Positions 44,334-53,552 of a DNA stretch of 64,000 nucleotides are shown in pieces. Below the pieces are notes generated by a model. It saw only the letters and a list, made by a program, of their open reading frames with translations. It searched no databases and was not told where the DNA came from. Every line of letters begins with the position of its first letter. Position 1 is the first letter of the stretch. This DNA comes from Azospirillum sp. TSA2s (GTDB lineage: Bacteria > Pseudomonadota > Alphaproteobacteria > Azospirillales > Azospirillaceae): positions 682,001-746,000 of the forward strand of contig NZ_CP039647.1 in assembly GCF_004923315.1 (NCBI RefSeq), given 5' to 3'. Both the position numbers and the translations under genes were made by a program.

Positions 44334-46823
44334 TCACGCACGGATCAGGGTGAGGACGAAGGCGGTTCCGCCGGGGCCGCTCTCGGCCACCGACAGCACG
44401 CCGCCGAAGTCGCGGACGATGTTGTACGAGATCGACAGCCCCAGACCCAGCCCCGTTCCCATCGGCTTGGTCGTGAAGAACGGATCGAAGATCTGCCCGG
44501 CCAGCTCGGCAGCGATCCCGGGACCGCTGTCGCGCACCTCAATACGGACGGTGTCGGGTTCCCCGGTTTGCGCACCGCCCGAAGCCCCCGCCCGGATCAG
44601 GATGCGGCGGACCGGGGCAGCGGCCACGGCGTCCAGCGCGTTGCTCAGCAGGTTGACCAGGACCTGCTCCAGCCGCACCTCCTCGGCACGGACCCGCAAG
44701 GGGGCGCCAGCATCCGGCAGTTCCACCGCGACGCCAACCGCCTCTTCGCGCAGACGGTCGCCGAACAGCGACAGCGCCCCCTGGATCACCGGCCCCAGTT
44801 CAACCGCGCCCAGCCGGGTATCGGGGCGCCGGGCGAAGCGCTTCAGGTGGTTGGTGATGTTCGCCATGCGGGACGTCAGGTCGGCGATCTTGCCCAGATT
44901 GCCGCCGGCCTCCTCCGTCCGGCCAAGCTCGATCAGCTTGCGGCCGTTGTGGGCGTAGGAACGGATGGCGGCGAGCGGCTGGTTCAGCTCATGCCCGACG
45001 CCGGCGGCAAGCTGGCCGAGTGCCGCCAGCTTTCCGGCCTGGACCAGTTCCGCCTGCGCCTCGCGCAGCTCGCGCTCGGTGCGCCGGTGCTCGGCGATGG
45101 CCCGTTCGAGCCGGTCGTTGGTGGCCCGGAGGTCCGCGGTGCGCTCCTGGACCGTGCGTTCCAGGATGTGCTGGGCCTCCACCCGCTCGGTCATGTCGGT
45201 CAGCGTGACGATGAAACGCTGCTGCTGGCGGCGCCAGAAGGGACGGACGCCGACCTGCACCGGCACGGCCCCGCCGTCCGGACGACGCCCGGTGGACAGA
45301 ATCGACAGGGCCGGCGCGGCGCCTTCCTCGGGACCGGCGGATGCCTGGGCGAAGAACGCCGTGACGCGGGCGGCGCCCTCGGCGTCAAGCCGGTCGGCAA
45401 GGCGGGGCGTCCCTCCGCCCTGCTCCGCATGACCGTCGGACGGCGGGGCGATCAGGGCGGCGGCGAGCGGGTTGACGAACTCGATCACGCCATCCCCGTC
45501 GGTGATCGCCAGACCTGCCTGGGCGTTGTCGATCATCGCCTGGGCGTTCGCCTCCTCCACCGCGATGGCCGTGTCGCGGAAAACCAGAAGCGCTGCCGCC
45601 ATGTCCGACAACTCGTCGTTGCCGCCCAACGGGATCTCCGCCTTCAGGTCCCCGGCGGCGATGGCGCGGGCGGCGTCCCCCAGCCGGGTCAGGCGGGAGA
45701 TCAGATTGCGATTGACGTAGAGCCACGCCACCAGCACAGCCACCAGCAGGCTGACCACGGCGCTCGCCAGCAGGGCGGAGCGGCCGAACGCGATGGCCTG
45801 GGCGGAGCGCCCGGCGGCGGCGCGGGAATCGCTCTCCACCGCCTGGACCTGTCGGGCAATCAGGCCATTCAGCCGGGCCACGATGTCCCGGTTCTGGGCG
45901 AGCAGTTCCTGCCCACGGGCGGTGGTCTCCAGCTCTTCGCGGCGCAACGCCGGCACGCTGCCCTCCGCCCCGCGGGCGAGGGCGAGGAGTTGGCCCACCA
46001 CCTGCCCCAGCGACACGCCGTCGGGCCAGTCGGCCAGCGCGGTGAGATCGCGTTGCAGCCGGTCGGCGGTCTCCTCGAGGAATCCGGCGTTGTCGTCCAG
46101 CATCTCGGGCGTGGCGAGCGTCGCCGCCCGCGCGATCAGCCCGACCGCAAGATTGCCGTTGGCGCCGATCTGCAGCACCGCCTCGCTCCGCCGGTTCTCC
46201 TCCCGCAGGACGCGGACGGCATCCGCCGAAGGCTTCCCGCTTTCCACCGACGCCAAGGCGCTCTGGATGTTGAAGCGCGCGTCCGCCACCAAGGGTTCGA
46301 TCTCGTCGAGGAAATCAGCGTGCAGCCAGCGCAGACGCTCGATGGCCTCCTGGTTGCGGCGGCCGAGCGCCAAGCGGTGGCGTACCGTGCCGTCCAGCTC
46401 CGACAGATTGCGGCTGAGCGCATCCACCACCGGACGCAGGCCGGGAACGCCACCTTCGATGGCGTCCGTCAGTGAATGCAGGGCGGCCAGACGGCGGCCC
46501 AGCGCCTCGCGGATGGCGTCCATCTCGCCCTCCGTCCGGCTGCCGGCCAGGACGGGCGCGGTGGCGATGATGGCTCCGCCCTCCTCCGCCAGCTTGGCCG
46601 CCAGGCCCAGGGCAGGCAGGTGGCTTTCCGCGAACTCGTCCAGCGTGCCGCCCAGCCGGTCATAGGACAGCCAGCCGAGCGCGCAGGCCACCACCGACAG
46701 GACCGCGACGGCGACGAAGGCAAGAAAAAGGCGAACCCGGATACCGAAGCGTACCGGCCACGTCCTGCCACCCATCGCGGGCGGTGGGGCCGTCTGGACG
46801 CTCGCCTGGGCGCTCATGGCCAT
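44334..46823 (-). CDS. Sensor histidine kinase (PgtB/DctB-like)
   Basis: About 829 residues. N-terminal membrane segment (LFLAFVAVAVLSVVACALGW), a long helical periplasmic region of some 280 residues, a second membrane segment, a HAMP domain (RAIAAGDLKAEIPLGG), a PAS region (MIDNAQAGLAITDGDGVIEF), then the kinase: H-box GVGHELNQPLAAIRSYAHN, N-box NLLSNALDAV and G-boxes DSGPGIA and GTGLGLGLSIS. The start overlaps the upstream PgtC-like gene by ten bases. The order sensor partner-kinase-regulator equals pgtC-pgtB-pgtA, so it probably senses ligand-bound PgtC-like protein. Confidence 0.88.
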   Translation of the reverse strand: MAMSAQASVQTAPPPAMGGRTWPVRFGIRVRLFLAFVAVAVLSVVACALGWLSYDRLGGTLDEFAESHLPALGLAAKLAEEGGAIIATAPVLAGSRTEGEMDAIREALGRRLAALHSLTDAIEGGVPGLRPVVDALSRNLSELDGTVRHRLALGRRNQEAIERLRWLHADFLDEIEPLVADARFNIQSALASVESGKPSADAVRVLREENRRSEAVLQIGANGNLAVGLIARAATLATPEMLDDNAGFLEETADRLQRDLTALADWPDGVSLGQVVGQLLALARGAEGSVPALRREELETTARGQELLAQNRDIVARLNGLIARQVQAVESDSRAAAGRSAQAIAFGRSALLASAVVSLLVAVLVAWLYVNRNLISRLTRLGDAARAIAAGDLKAEIPLGGNDELSDMAAALLVFRDTAIAVEEANAQAMIDNAQAGLAITDGDGVIEFVNPLAAALIAPPSDGHAEQGGGTPRLADRLDAEGAARVTAFFAQASAGPEEGAAPALSILSTGRRPDGGAVPVQVGVRPFWRRQQQRFIVTLTDMTERVEAQHILERTVQERTADLRATNDRLERAIAEHRRTERELREAQAELVQAGKLAALGQLAAGVGHELNQPLAAIRSYAHNGRKLIELGRTEEAGGNLGKIADLTSRMANITNHLKRFARRPDTRLGAVELGPVIQGALSLFGDRLREEAVGVAVELPDAGAPLRVRAEEVRLEQVLVNLLSNALDAVAAAPVRRILIRAGASGGAQTGEPDTVRIEVRDSGPGIAAELAGQIFDPFFTTKPMGTGLGLGLSISYNIVRDFGGVLSVAESGPGGTAFVLTLIRA

Positions 46824-48277
46824 CCCCCCTCTCCGGCCGCCACGCGCAGGATGACCAGGGCCCGTTCGGACGCCGACAGAGCCACCTCCAGCTGGTCCTT
46901 GGAAAAGGCTCGCCATTCCGCCTCCAGCTCTCCCTGCCGTGCCGAAACCGGCATGCCGCGGGCGGGACGGCGCAGCGCGGCGGGAAAGGCCGGATCGGCA
47001 GCCTGGGCGGCGCTGACCGGAACCCCGGTGGCGGCCTTTCGCGCGGCGCGAAGCAGGTCGCGCGCCACCGGATCGGGGGTGGCGGCGAGGCGGGTTTCGC
47101 CCTCATGGATCAATTGCCAGACACGGTTGAGCGTCTTCACCCGGAAGGTGATCAGCTCGTCGAACAGCAGGTTGACCAGTTCGTAGCGACGGCTGGACAG
47201 ACCCCGGTCGAAGAGGAAGAGGTCGTCGCCGGTTTCCCGTGCATAGGGATTGGGGTAGCCGGCGGGTGCGTTGGCATAGCTGTCCGGACGCACCGGCAGC
47301 CGTCCGATGTCGGGACGCAGCATCAGTTCCTGTCCGGCCTGTGACAGCAGGAAATCGACGAAGACATTCGCCCCCGCCGGATTGGGAGCACCGCGCAGAA
47401 TCGCGACGCTGGCCGGGAGGAAAACGCTGTCGACCGGATAGGCAAACCGCAAGCCGCCTGTAGCAGGCTGCTTTTCTTCCACCTCCGGCCCCTGCTCCGC
47501 CGATTGGCCTACCCCTTGTCCCAGAAAATCGATGGCCAACCCGATGCCGAAACGGCCCTTTGCAACCCCTTCCACCACGCCGTAGCTGCGCGCCGTCACC
47601 GTGGCGAGGTTGCCTGCGATTTCAAGCCATGTCGCCCAGCCGCGCTCCCAGCCCTGGAGTTGCAGCACCGTCTCCACCATCAGATGCATGGTACCCGACC
47701 GCGACGGTGCTGTGATGCCCAGGTGCCGGGCATATCCGGGACGCCGCAGATCCTCCCATCCCCGAGGAGCGGCAATCCCGTGCCGGTCGAGGTAGGACTG
47801 ATCCCAGACCAGCCCGTAACCGGACAGCGCGAAGCCGAGATAGGTGCCGTCAGGATCGTCGACCGGCTGGTTGCCGATGGTCGGCGGGGCGCCGGTCCAT
47901 CGGGATGCGATCGGGGTCAGCAATCCCGCCGCCTTCAGAACCTCAAAAGCATCCGGGGCAGAGGCCCAGAAAACATCGACGCCCTCGCCTTCGCGGTCCT
48001 GCAGCCGGGTGATCGCCGCGGTGGTTTTGGTGTTGATCACGCGCAAATGCCGGTCCGGATGAGCGCGCTCGAAGGCTTCCCGTACCGGCTCGTAGAAGCC
48101 GGCAGGAAACGACGTCAAGACGATAATCGTCCCCGATTCCGTGCCCGTCAGGTCCCGACCTGCTGCTGCGACCGGGGCCAGCAGAACCAAGACGACCGCC
48201 AGCCTGCGCACCAGGTGTCCTCCGCGGTGCAAGACCCAGCTCAACCCTGCAATCGGATCGCGCGTACGACCGTCCAT
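46814..48277 (-). CDS. PgtC-like periplasmic binding protein linked to the kinase
   Basis: A 487-residue exported protein (signal around VRRLAVVLVLLAPVAAAG). TIIVLTSFPAGFYEPVREAF, VDVFWASAPDAFEVLKAAGL and ITAPSRSGTMHLMVETVLQL mirror the importer's binding protein at 41434, including an identical FWASAPDAFEVLK stretch. Cotranscribed with and overlapping the kinase gene, so it likely presents ligand to the kinase rather than to the permease, as PgtC is thought to do. ATG at 48277 is chosen for its GGAGGTAGC; the frame runs open to 48430 without similarity. Confidence 0.85.
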   Translation of the reverse strand: MDGRTRDPIAGLSWVLHRGGHLVRRLAVVLVLLAPVAAAGRDLTGTESGTIIVLTSFPAGFYEPVREAFERAHPDRHLRVINTKTTAAITRLQDREGEGVDVFWASAPDAFEVLKAAGLLTPIASRWTGAPPTIGNQPVDDPDGTYLGFALSGYGLVWDQSYLDRHGIAAPRGWEDLRRPGYARHLGITAPSRSGTMHLMVETVLQLQGWERGWATWLEIAGNLATVTARSYGVVEGVAKGRFGIGLAIDFLGQGVGQSAEQGPEVEEKQPATGGLRFAYPVDSVFLPASVAILRGAPNPAGANVFVDFLLSQAGQELMLRPDIGRLPVRPDSYANAPAGYPNPYARETGDDLFLFDRGLSSRRYELVNLLFDELITFRVKTLNRVWQLIHEGETRLAATPDPVARDLLRAARKAATGVPVSAAQAADPAFPAALRRPARGMPVSARQGELEAEWRAFSKDQLEVALSASERALVILRVAAGEGGWP

Positions 48278-48471
48278 GCTACCTCCACCGACCACGGCTC
48301 CGGAACCGTCCAACACCTCACAGTGCAATGAACTTGTCCAGTTCTGAGCGACGGTGGCGGTTCCGGCGGACAACTTGTTACACACATGATGGCTGTGTTG
48401 CATCAGCGGGTCCGACATCGATCCCGCCACACATGTGCGCAGCCGAGGCTAGGTGGTTGTGTCCGGAAATT

Positions 48472-49125
48472 TCACTTGGTGGAAGCGTCTGCCGACCGAG
48501 GCACCGGCGCGTTGGCTGCAAATGCGGACATGGTGCGCAAGGTCGCGACGACGGCGGCGATGCGTGGCCATGGCGCAAGGGAAAGGCCCGCCCGCTCCGC
48601 ATTGACGGCTTGCGGGAAGAGGACGACGTCCGCAACCGACGGAGCGTCCCCAACGGCGAACCGTCTCTCCGGCTGGCGGGACAACAGGGCTTCGATCGCA
48701 GTCAATCCTTCCTGAATCCAGTGGCGGTTCCAGTCCCCAACGGTCAGGGAATCGGCGCCCGGAATGGTGCCCAACCGCTTTGCCACGCGGGGCGGCAAAA
48801 GGGGATGGATGTCCGATGCGATGGACAGGGCCACCGACCGCGCCAGGGCGCGTTCGGCCGGATCAGCCGGTAACAGCGCCGGTTCGGGAAACCGCTCGTC
48901 GAGATACTCGACAATCGCCAGCGATTGCGTGATCAACGCGCCGTCGTCGGTCAGAAGCGCCGGCACGAGACCCTGCGGGTTGACCGCAAGGTAATCGGCG
49001 CTCCGACTGCGCGGCTGCGCACCGAGGATGGAAATCGGGACGCTTTCGACCTCCACCCCCTTCAGGGCCAGCGCGATCCGCACACGGGCGACGGCGGAGG
49101 AAATCCGGTCTTCGAAAAGCTTCAT
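48472..49125 (-). CDS. Glutathione S-transferase, zeta class / maleylacetoacetate isomerase-like
   Basis: A 217-residue GST. The N-terminal thioredoxin-fold part starts MKLFEDRISSAVARVRIALA with the SSXXXRVRI glutathione-activating Ser motif of zeta GSTs, and QSLAIVEYLDERFPEPALLP binds the gamma-glutamyl group. The C-terminal helical domain has FAVGDAPSVADVVLFPQ. Maleylacetoacetate isomerase is the closest named activity, but no tyrosine-degradation genes are near; maleylpyruvate isomerase or detoxification is possible. It follows the small secreted protein gene by ten bases, downstream of the OhrR-type operator. Confidence 0.82.
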   Translation of the reverse strand: MKLFEDRISSAVARVRIALALKGVEVESVPISILGAQPRSRSADYLAVNPQGLVPALLTDDGALITQSLAIVEYLDERFPEPALLPADPAERALARSVALSIASDIHPLLPPRVAKRLGTIPGADSLTVGDWNRHWIQEGLTAIEALLSRQPERRFAVGDAPSVADVVLFPQAVNAERAGLSLAPWPRIAAVVATLRTMSAFAANAPVPRSADASTK

Positions 49126-49135
49126 GTCTTTGTCC

Positions 49136-49321
49136 TCACTGTTGGGGCGTGCTCACCGCTGCCGATGCGTCGACAGGCTGGTGCGAAAAGGGGGCGACAG
49201 AGGAAGGGAGGGGCTGCGAGAGCAGCGCCAGGATGGAGGGAGCCTCGCGGGGGTCATCGTCCCAGGCGCAGGGGGCGGCAGCGAGCCCGATGGCCGCCGC
49301 CATCGCGAGAAGAACACGCAT
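49136..49321 (-). CDS. Small secreted protein of unknown function
   Basis: A 61-residue frame with a convincing signal peptide (MRVLLAMAAAIGLAAAPCAW) and a GGGAG ribosome site. The mature part is short, Ser/Pro/Gln-rich and matches nothing I know. It lies between the operator at 49349 and the GST gene, in the same direction, which supports it being real and co-regulated. A leader or spurious ORF cannot be excluded. Confidence 0.5.
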   Translation of the reverse strand: MRVLLAMAAAIGLAAAPCAWDDDPREAPSILALLSQPLPSSVAPFSHQPVDASAAVSTPQQ

Positions 49322-49348
49322 CGTGCTGTCTCCCACAGTGGATGTATG

Positions 49349-49359
49349 ATAATCATTAT
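49349..49359. promoter_or_regulatory. Operator ATAATCATTAT, candidate OhrR-type site
   Basis: ATAAT-C-ATTAT is an 11-base inverted repeat extended by matching AT pairs to about 17 bases. It sits between the divergent small-protein gene (start 49321) and the MarR/OhrR gene (start 49440). The same core occurs at 52614-52624 before another operon. Confidence 0.6.
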
Positions 49360-49439
49360 GATCGTAATCACATCGGCGTGGCGCCAAGGCGGGCGGTTGC
49401 GGCGATGGTGATCAGGACAACCGAACTCCCGGTGACGAC

Positions 49440-49946
49440 ATGAGCCGTAAGACCTCCAGCACTCCCGCCGCCCCCGCCTCCGACACGCCGGCCGCTGAAC
49501 CGGGCGGGAGGTCGCAAACCGCCAGGCTGGCGGATTTCATGTGCTTCACGATCTATTCGGCCAACCTTGCCTATTCGCGGGTCTACAAGCCGGTGCTGGA
49601 GCAGCTTGGCGTCACCTATCCCCAGTACATCACCATCATCGCCCTGTGGGAGGAGGATCGGCAGACCGTCAAGAGCCTCAGCGAAAAGCTGTTCCTGGAG
49701 CCCAGCACCATGACGCCGATGCTCCAGCGGCTGGAGGCGATGGGCTATGTCACGCGGATGCGCGACGACGAGGACGAACGCAGCGTACGCGTCTCTCTGA
49801 CCGAGGCGGGGCGCCAGCTTCGCGAGAAGGGCTTGGGCTTCGGTGAGTTGACGGTGAAGGCTTCCGGACTTCCGCCCGACGAGTTCCGCGCCCTCCAGAG
49901 AGCGGTCGCCCGATTGCGCGACAACCTCCGGGATGCCAGCAAGTGA
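49440..49946 (+). CDS. ohrR: MarR-family regulator, OhrR-like (one-Cys type)
   Basis: A 168-residue winged-helix repressor. LADFMCFTIYSANLAYSRVY matches the OhrR N-terminal helix with the reactive Cys (Cys35, the only cysteine). TYPQYITIIALWEEDRQTVK and LFLEPSTMTPMLQRLEAMGY follow, then the wing DDEDERSVRVSL. A single Cys indicates the one-Cys OhrR class, oxidised by organic hydroperoxides or quinones with a small thiol. The usual partner gene ohr is not in the window; instead the likely operator recurs before a GST and an alpha/beta hydrolase-dipZ operon. Confidence 0.83.
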   Translation: MSRKTSSTPAAPASDTPAAEPGGRSQTARLADFMCFTIYSANLAYSRVYKPVLEQLGVTYPQYITIIALWEEDRQTVKSLSEKLFLEPSTMTPMLQRLEAMGYVTRMRDDEDERSVRVSLTEAGRQLREKGLGFGELTVKASGLPPDEFRALQRAVARLRDNLRDASK

Positions 49947-49988
49947 AAGAGAGTGGATGCGGAGGTCCGGGGCCATGCGGGCTTCTCC

Positions 49989-51755
49989 TCAACCGAAGGT
50001 GAAGGCGTAGGCGTCGACGCCGGGATCGAGGAAACGCACCTCGAACGTCCGCTCCCGCACCGCGCCCGCCTGCCGCACCAGTTGGTAGAGCCTGGTTTCC
50101 GAAACGGTGCCATAGCCCTCGGCATCCGTATCCGTTCCGTGATCCGGCCCGGGCGCCATGCCGTCGATGGTGACCTGGAAACGCACGGGCTTGCCGTCCT
50201 GGGCCGGACCGAGGATGAGGTGCAGGTCGCGCGCCCGGAAGCGGTAGACGATCGCCCCGCCCGCCCGGTTCAGCCGGGCCTGCTCGGCCCCAACCGTCCA
50301 GTTGCCGGAAAGCCCCCAGCGGTTGAGCCGCAGCGCACCGACCGTGTAGTCCTGCGGATGGTCGATGCCGTCCCGTTCCGGCGATGCGAAGTTCGCAGCC
50401 TGCCGATAGCCGACATAGGTTTCGCCAGAGCGAATGTCGTCGAGGTCGGCGGGTGCCTGCGCGCCCTGCCCCGCCGGGCTGACGAGCCTCCCATCCTCGT
50501 CCCGACGTCCGGCGGCCTCTGCCAACAAATCCTGGATGACCCGTTCGGTCTGTTCGTATCCGCCCTCGCCGAACTGATGATGGCGGATCCGTCCCGTGGC
50601 GTCGGCGATGTAGAAGGCTGGCCAATAGCTGTTGCCGAACGCCCGCCAGATGCGGAAGTCATTGTCGATCGCCACCGGGTAGGTGATGGCGAAATCCCGC
50701 AACGCCTTCTGCACGTTCCCGATCCGCTTTTCGAAGGCGAACTCCGGGGCATGGACACCGACCACCACCAGCCCCTGGTCCCGGTACTTCTCCGCCCATG
50801 CCCGCAGGTACGGCAGCGTGCGGATGCAGTTGATGCAGGAATAGGTCCAGAAGTCGATCAGCACGACCTTTCCGCGCAGCTCCTCCGTGGTGAGCGACTT
50901 TGAGTTCAGCCAGTCCGTCGCGCCGTCCAGGGAGGGAAGAACACCCTCGACCGGCAGGCTGCTGCGGTAGACCCGCCGGGCATCGGCGAGCACCAGACCC
51001 GTCCCGGACGTCTCCGGCGCACCCGACGTTGCGGCAGTGGCAGACGGAACGGCAGGGGCAAACCTGTCGATCAGCAATTGTTCGACCCCCGTTGTGCCGG
51101 CATAGGACAGGCGGGCCAGCAGCCCGGTGTCGAGCCCCAGGGCGATGACGCCGACACCGGCAAGGACGGCGATGCCGAGTCCCTGGCGCAGACGCTCCCC
51201 AACACCGAGCGACCGCTTCATCGCCGCCAGCAGCCGGCCGCCGGCAAGAAGGGCGAAGGTCAGGGATGTCGCGGCACCCGCCGCATAGGCCGTCAGCAGC
51301 AGCGTGGTTTGCAGGCTGGCGCCATGAAGCGCAGCACCGGTCAGGACCAGCCCGAGGATCGGCCCGGCGCATGGCGTCCACAGCAGACCGGTGGCGACAC
51401 CCAGCAGAAGCGATCCGGCGACACCGGCCCGACCGGACAGCCGGTTGCCGGCGGCGACCAGCGGTCGGCTGAGCACCGCCGCGGCGCGGGGCGACAGGAG
51501 CGTCCATCCGAACACCGCCATCAGCGCGATGGCGGCGGCCCGCCCGGCGCCATTCGCCTCCACCGCCCAACCTCCACCGACGGCGGACAGCGTGGCGACC
51601 CCGGCGAAGCTGACCACCATGCCGAACAGCATCGGCAGGACGCTGCGGAACAGCGGCTGCCCCGTCCGGGAAAAGACGAAGGGCACGACCGGCAGGATGC
51701 AGGGGCTGACGATGGTCAGGGCGCCCGCCAGGAAGGAGACGAGAAGGAGGATCAT
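49989..51755 (-). CDS. dipZ: CcdA-thioredoxin fusion, DipZ-like
   Basis: A 588-residue membrane protein. Residues 1-240 are a CcdA/DsbD-beta type domain (SPCILPVVPFVFS and TPCAGPILGLVLT each hold a redox Cys). A periplasmic thioredoxin-like domain follows with WTYSCINCIRTLPYLRAW (CXXC) and HAPEFAFEK, then a C-terminal beta-rich carbohydrate-binding-like domain ending in AFTFG. This three-part layout is DipZ. It passes electrons from cytoplasmic thioredoxin to periplasmic targets. It lies 59 bases after the hydrolase gene, probably one operon, and converges with the OhrR gene. Confidence 0.87.
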   Translation of the reverse strand: MILLLVSFLAGALTIVSPCILPVVPFVFSRTGQPLFRSVLPMLFGMVVSFAGVATLSAVGGGWAVEANGAGRAAAIALMAVFGWTLLSPRAAAVLSRPLVAAGNRLSGRAGVAGSLLLGVATGLLWTPCAGPILGLVLTGAALHGASLQTTLLLTAYAAGAATSLTFALLAGGRLLAAMKRSLGVGERLRQGLGIAVLAGVGVIALGLDTGLLARLSYAGTTGVEQLLIDRFAPAVPSATAATSGAPETSGTGLVLADARRVYRSSLPVEGVLPSLDGATDWLNSKSLTTEELRGKVVLIDFWTYSCINCIRTLPYLRAWAEKYRDQGLVVVGVHAPEFAFEKRIGNVQKALRDFAITYPVAIDNDFRIWRAFGNSYWPAFYIADATGRIRHHQFGEGGYEQTERVIQDLLAEAAGRRDEDGRLVSPAGQGAQAPADLDDIRSGETYVGYRQAANFASPERDGIDHPQDYTVGALRLNRWGLSGNWTVGAEQARLNRAGGAIVYRFRARDLHLILGPAQDGKPVRFQVTIDGMAPGPDHGTDTDAEGYGTVSETRLYQLVRQAGAVRERTFEVRFLDPGVDAYAFTFG

Positions 51756-51814
51756 GACTGAACCTTTCGAGGGCCGGGTGCGGCTTCGCGCCCGCCCCGA
51801 AGATCATTGGAAGA

Positions 51815-52585
51815 TCACTGCGAGACCGCCTCGGCCGCCTCGACGATCAGGGCGGCGACGGCCTCGGGCTTGGCGGCGTAGACGGCGTGGCTGGCCTCGA
51901 CCGACCGGACATGGCTGCCGGCCCGGCGGGCCATCTCCAGTTCCAGCTCCGGGTTGATCGACCGGTCGGCGGTCGCCACCAGCGCCCAACTCGGTTTGGA
52001 TTTCCATGCCGGTTCGCCGGCCGGCACCGTGAAGGCGTCCTTCGCCGCGAACACCTGAGAATGGGCGAGGAAGGCCGCATCCGCCGCCGGAAGGTCCGCG
52101 GCGAAGGCACCGGCGAAAGCCGGCGGGTCGAGATAGAGGTAGCCGTCGGCGGTGGCCTTGACGGCCCCCGGCTCAGCACCCGACACCGGCTTGCTCTCGG
52201 CCAGTTTGGCGAGGCTCTCGCCCTTGTCGGGTTCGAAAGCGGCGACATAGACCAGGGCCGCGACATGGCTGTCGTTCCCGGCCTCGCTGATCACCATACC
52301 GCCATAGCTGTGGCCGACCAGGACGGCCGGGCCCGTCTGAAGGGAGAGGACGCGGCGGGTGGCCGCGACATCGTCGCCAAGCGAGGTCAGCGGCTGCTGG
52401 ACGATCGACACGGCATAGCCCTTGGCGGTCAGGATGTCGGACACCTTGCGCCAGCCTGAGCCGTCGGCGAAAGCGCCATGCACGATGACCACGGACTTCA
52501 CCGGGGCGGCGGCGGCCGGCGACCAGGGAGCGGCCAGCGACAAAGCCAGACCGAACAGGGCAGGCGGAAACTTGCACCGGAGCAT
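51815..52585 (-). CDS. Secreted alpha/beta-fold hydrolase
   Basis: A 256-residue hydrolase with a signal peptide (FGLALSLAAPWSPAAAAP). The fold resembles the EstC/pyrethroid-hydrolase-like group: VIVHGAFADGSGWRKVSDIL, nucleophile motif GHSYGG, ATADRSI acid region and EASHAVYAAKP His. Members hydrolyse small esters, and some act as peroxidases. An operator ATAATGATTAT lies 29 bases before the ATG, linking it to the OhrR-like repressor. First gene of an operon with dipZ. Confidence 0.83.
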   Translation of the reverse strand: MLRCKFPPALFGLALSLAAPWSPAAAAPVKSVVIVHGAFADGSGWRKVSDILTAKGYAVSIVQQPLTSLGDDVAATRRVLSLQTGPAVLVGHSYGGMVISEAGNDSHVAALVYVAAFEPDKGESLAKLAESKPVSGAEPGAVKATADGYLYLDPPAFAGAFAADLPAADAAFLAHSQVFAAKDAFTVPAGEPAWKSKPSWALVATADRSINPELELEMARRAGSHVRSVEASHAVYAAKPEAVAALIVEAAEAVSQ

Positions 52586-52613
52586 GGAGGTATCTCCTCA
52601 TGTAATTTGCGTC

Positions 52614-52624
52614 ATAATGATTAT
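52614..52624. promoter_or_regulatory. Second OhrR-type operator ATAATGATTAT
   Basis: The same ATAAT-N-ATTAT inverted repeat as at 49349, here 29 bases upstream of the secreted hydrolase ATG and in an AT-rich promoter stretch. Its recurrence in two nearby promoters in high-GC DNA supports a common repressor. Confidence 0.6.
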
Positions 52625-52726
52625 TTTGATAAATACATTGACGGAAGGCGGTCTGTCCAGACGGAACGATGCGGATGCCGGCATGCGGCGGGGGGATTTT
52701 TGTACCGGTAGGTATCAGCCGACGGG

Positions 52727-52746
52727 GCGGATACAGACCGACACAA
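52727..52746 (+). promoter_or_regulatory. Direct-repeat motif before the OmpR-type regulator gene
   Basis: CGGATACAG-ACC-GACACAAA: two GATACA-like half sites ten bases apart, as OmpR/PhoB regulators bind. It lies 65 bases before the regulator ATG. A 16/20 match occurs in inverted orientation at 57297-57316. Confidence 0.5.
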
Positions 52747-52811
52747 ACCGCCGGACGCGGGCAGGACCCCACCCGTCTTAGGACCGCCGAACAGCAGCGG
52801 GGTTCGACCGA

Positions 52812-53552
52812 ATGGATCACATCGACCACGTCCTGATCGTCGATGACGACCGCGACATCCGGGAGTTGGTGTCCGGATATTTGAAAAGGAACGGCCTGCG
52901 CGTGACCCTCGCCGCGGACGGACGGCAGATGCGGTCGTTCCTGGAGCGCGACCGGGTGGACCTCATCGTGCTCGACATCATGATGCCGGGGGATGACGGG
53001 CTGGTTCTGTGCCGGGAGCTTCGTGCCGGCCGGCATGCCACGACACCAGTTCTGATGCTGACCGCGCGCAACGACGAGATGGACCGGATCCTCGGCCTGG
53101 AGATGGGGGCCGATGATTATCTGGCGAAGCCGTTCGCCGCACGCGAGCTGCTGGCACGCATCAAGGCGATCCTGCGCCGGGCGCGCATGCTGCCGCCCAA
53201 CCTCCAGATCAGCGAGGCCGGACAGTTGCTGAGCTTCGGCACGTGGCAACTCGACACCGTCGCCCGCCATCTGCTCGACCAGGACGGCACGGCCGTTGCA
53301 CTGAGTGGCGCGGAATACCGGCTGCTGCGCGTCTTCCTCGACCACCCACAACGGGTCCTGTCGCGCGACCAGCTCCTCAACCTGACGCAGGGGCGCGAAG
53401 CGGAACTGTTCGAGCGGTCGATCGACCTGCTGGTCAGCCGGCTTCGGCAGCGGCTGCGCGACGATGCGCGCGAGCCCAGCCACATCAAGACGGTGCGCAA
53501 CGAAGGCTACGTCCTGGCGATGCCGGTGGAGATCATGAGGGCACGGTCATGA
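52812..53552 (+). CDS. OmpR-family response regulator
   Basis: A 246-residue regulator: receiver domain with acidic pocket (LIVDDDRD) and phospho-acceptor Asp55 (VLDIMMPGDDG), then a winged-helix effector domain (LSGAEYRLLRVFLDHPQRVL, SIDLLVSRLRQRL and VRNEGYVL). The kinase gene overlaps its stop (ATGA). Probably autoregulated through the direct repeat at 52727-52746 (inference). The signal is unknown. Confidence 0.9.
   Translation: MDHIDHVLIVDDDRDIRELVSGYLKRNGLRVTLAADGRQMRSFLERDRVDLIVLDIMMPGDDGLVLCRELRAGRHATTPVLMLTARNDEMDRILGLEMGADDYLAKPFAARELLARIKAILRRARMLPPNLQISEAGQLLSFGTWQLDTVARHLLDQDGTAVALSGAEYRLLRVFLDHPQRVLSRDQLLNLTQGREAELFERSIDLLVSRLRQRLRDDAREPSHIKTVRNEGYVLAMPVEIMRARS

Noticed and set aside
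48278-48471. Second sigma-54 promoter before the PgtC-like gene
   Set aside because: I searched for TGG-N9-GC type matches; only poor matches were visible, so none is claimed.
53243-53548. Upstream extension of the kinase frame to 53243
   Set aside because: It overlaps the response regulator in another frame, is Arg/Ala-rich and unlike any kinase N-terminus; the ATGA overlap at 53549 is the better start.
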